This document shows positions 20,814-21,701 of a stretch of DNA of 21,701 nucleotides, piece by piece. The stretch lies in assembly GCA_003230435.1 (NCBI GenBank), contig QIDW01000054.1:1-21701 (forward strand), in the 5' to 3' direction. The DNA comes from Acidimicrobiia bacterium (lineage in GTDB: Bacteria; Actinomycetota; Acidimicrobiia; Spongiisociales; ZC4RG35). The notes below the pieces were generated by a model. That model searched no databases. It saw only the letters and a program-made list of their open reading frames with translations, and was not told where the DNA came from. Every line of letters begins with the position of its first letter. Position 1 is the stretch's first letter. Position numbers and translations under genes: made by a program.

Positions 20814-21221
20814 GTGACCCTGGTCGACTACCTCCCCATCGGCCTCATGTTTCTGTTGGCCGGCCTATTCGTCGTCATGTCACTGGTTATGTCGAAGATG
20901 GTTCGCCCGGATCGGCCTACGCCGGAAAAGCTCGACCCTTACGAGTGCGGCATCGTTCCCGAGGTTGAACCGACCCAGCGCTTTCCCGTGAAGTTCTATC
21001 TCGTGGCGATGCTCTTCGTCATCTTTGATGTTGAGATCATCTTCCTCTTTGCGTGGGCGTCTATCTGGACGTTGTTGGGCTGGTACGGCGTGGCGGCGAT
21101 GCTCATATTCACCTTTTTCGTGATGGAGACGCTGATGTACGTCTGGAAGCGCGGTGCCCTCGACTGGAATGTCAAACGTCGGGCCCGCTACGTCCCGCAA
21201 GGGACCAGCGAGGCGGCCTAG
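20814..21221 (+). CDS. nuoA: NADH-quinone oxidoreductase subunit A
   Basis: The 135-residue membrane subunit of complex I has three helices: YLPIGLMFLLAGLFVVMSLV, KFYLVAMLFVIFDVEIIFLF and YGVAAMLIFTFFVMETLMYV. The loop KLDPYECGIVP (with the conserved Cys) and FDVEIIFLFAWA are family hallmarks. GTG 20814 is the start that gives the normal NuoA length; the open frame extends far upstream without family similarity. Its stop overlaps the nuoB start (TAGTG). Confidence 0.95.
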   Translation: MTLVDYLPIGLMFLLAGLFVVMSLVMSKMVRPDRPTPEKLDPYECGIVPEVEPTQRFPVKFYLVAMLFVIFDVEIIFLFAWASIWTLLGWYGVAAMLIFTFFVMETLMYVWKRGALDWNVKRRARYVPQGTSEAA

Positions 21222-21688
21222 TGGCGATCACTCCACCGGGAAATCTTCTCATGACCACGGTTGAGAAGGCTGCCAACTGGTCTCGCACCCGGTCGATGTG
21301 GCCGGCGACATTCGGCTTGGCGTGCTGCGCCATCGAGATGATGGCTACCGGTGCCGCCCATAACGACCTCGCCCGTTTTGGCATGGAGGTGTTCAGAGCG
21401 TCACCGAGACAGGCAGACCTGATGATCGTGGCAGGGCGGGTCAGCCAGAAGATGGCCCCGGTTCTTCGCCAGGTCTATGACCAGATGCCCGACCCCAAAT
21501 GGGTCGTTTCGATGGGGGCATGTGCATCGAGTGGCGGAATGTTCAACAATTATGCCCTGGTTCAGGGAGTGGACCAGATCGTCCCGGTCGACATCTACGT
21601 TCCCGGCTGCCCGCCGGGCCCGCAAAGCCTGATGCATGGGATTCTCACACTTCACGACAAGATCATGGCCGGGGAGATCAAGCGATGA
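21221..21688 (+). CDS. nuoB: NADH-quinone oxidoreductase subunit B
   Basis: The 155-residue protein has the N2 [4Fe-4S] cluster ligands C35-C36 (GLACCAIEMM), C101 (GACASSGG) and C130 (VPGCPPGP), all present. It lies at the end of the electron path next to the quinone site. The GTG start overlaps the nuoA stop by one base; the frame upstream lies inside nuoA. The next gene follows by ATGA. Confidence 0.96.
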   Translation: MAITPPGNLLMTTVEKAANWSRTRSMWPATFGLACCAIEMMATGAAHNDLARFGMEVFRASPRQADLMIVAGRVSQKMAPVLRQVYDQMPDPKWVVSMGACASSGGMFNNYALVQGVDQIVPVDIYVPGCPPGPQSLMHGILTLHDKIMAGEIKR

Positions 21689-21701
21689 TCCCCGTTCTCG
21701 A
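21685..21701 (+). CDS. nuoC: Start of the next nuo gene (probably nuoC), cut by the window edge
   Basis: ATG 21685 overlaps the nuoB stop (ATGA) and reads M-I-P-V-L. Only five codons are visible. The name rests on the usual order nuoA-nuoB-nuoC. Confidence 0.5.

Noticed and set aside
1..21701. CRISPR arrays, insertion sequences, tRNA or rRNA genes
   Set aside because: No regular repeat-spacer pattern, no transposase-like frame with terminal repeats, and no tRNA or rRNA sequence recognised on either strand.

Overview
The window is about 60% GC and looks like chromosome of a deep-branching Actinomycetota (Actinobacteria). Acidimicrobiia is my best guess, because of the mix of an RsiG-type anti-sigma factor, Rex, NuoA/NuoB, a b6-type split quinol:cytochrome complex and many start codons that look leaderless. 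I cannot fix the lineage from sequence alone.

Layout. Bases 1-7894 are mostly short, independently promoted genes. They are a quinone oxidoreductase (partial) with a hypothetical gene, a MoaD-like domain fused to a CdsA-like membrane domain, a coiled-coil M23 peptidase, an RsiG homologue, an asparaginase with a probable C-terminal frameshift, a secreted CAP-domain protein, a Clp1-like P-loop kinase, a SAM hydrolase, a tiny membrane ORF and a glutaredoxin-like protein. Bases 7891-17029 are a divergent respiratory block. On the minus strand lie a heme-copper-oxidase-like subunit I (CcoN-like), a CcoO-like monoheme cytochrome c and another membrane-anchored cytochrome c. On the plus strand lie a membrane protein, a 2[4Fe-4S] ferredoxin, a b6-type cytochrome b, a subunit-IV-like protein, a Rieske protein, a diheme cytochrome c and a small membrane protein. 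Bases 17020-21701 hold rex, a geranylgeranyl-reductase-family flavoprotein (possibly the menaquinone-tail reductase), a HAD dehalogenase, a crotonase, and the start of the nuo operon (nuoA, nuoB, first codons of the next gene).

How it works together. Complex I (nuo) would reduce menaquinone, the b6-type complex would oxidise menaquinol, and several membrane-tethered c-type cytochromes would carry electrons on. Rex would sense NADH/NAD+, and a good Rex-operator match sits over the expected -35 region of nuoA.

Most unusual points. (1) The CcoN-like subunit keeps the family's sequence landmarks but has only two histidines in 478 residues, neither at a heme or copper position, so it appears to be a cofactor-free pseudo-oxidase subunit. 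(2) A roughly 32-residue N-terminal module (PE-x-L-x-x-RSAEA...) is shared by three different respiratory subunits from the two divergent operons, each followed by a long Pro/Glu/Ala linker. (3) An RsiG homologue with two c-di-GMP-type motifs co-occurs with two near-identical 29-bp sites that match sigma28/WhiG promoters. (4) Cytochrome b keeps the Cys that binds heme ci in cytochrome b6, and a ferredoxin is encoded just upstream. (5) A TAnnnT box lies 6-10 bases before the start codon of most promoter-proximal genes, as expected for leaderless mRNAs.
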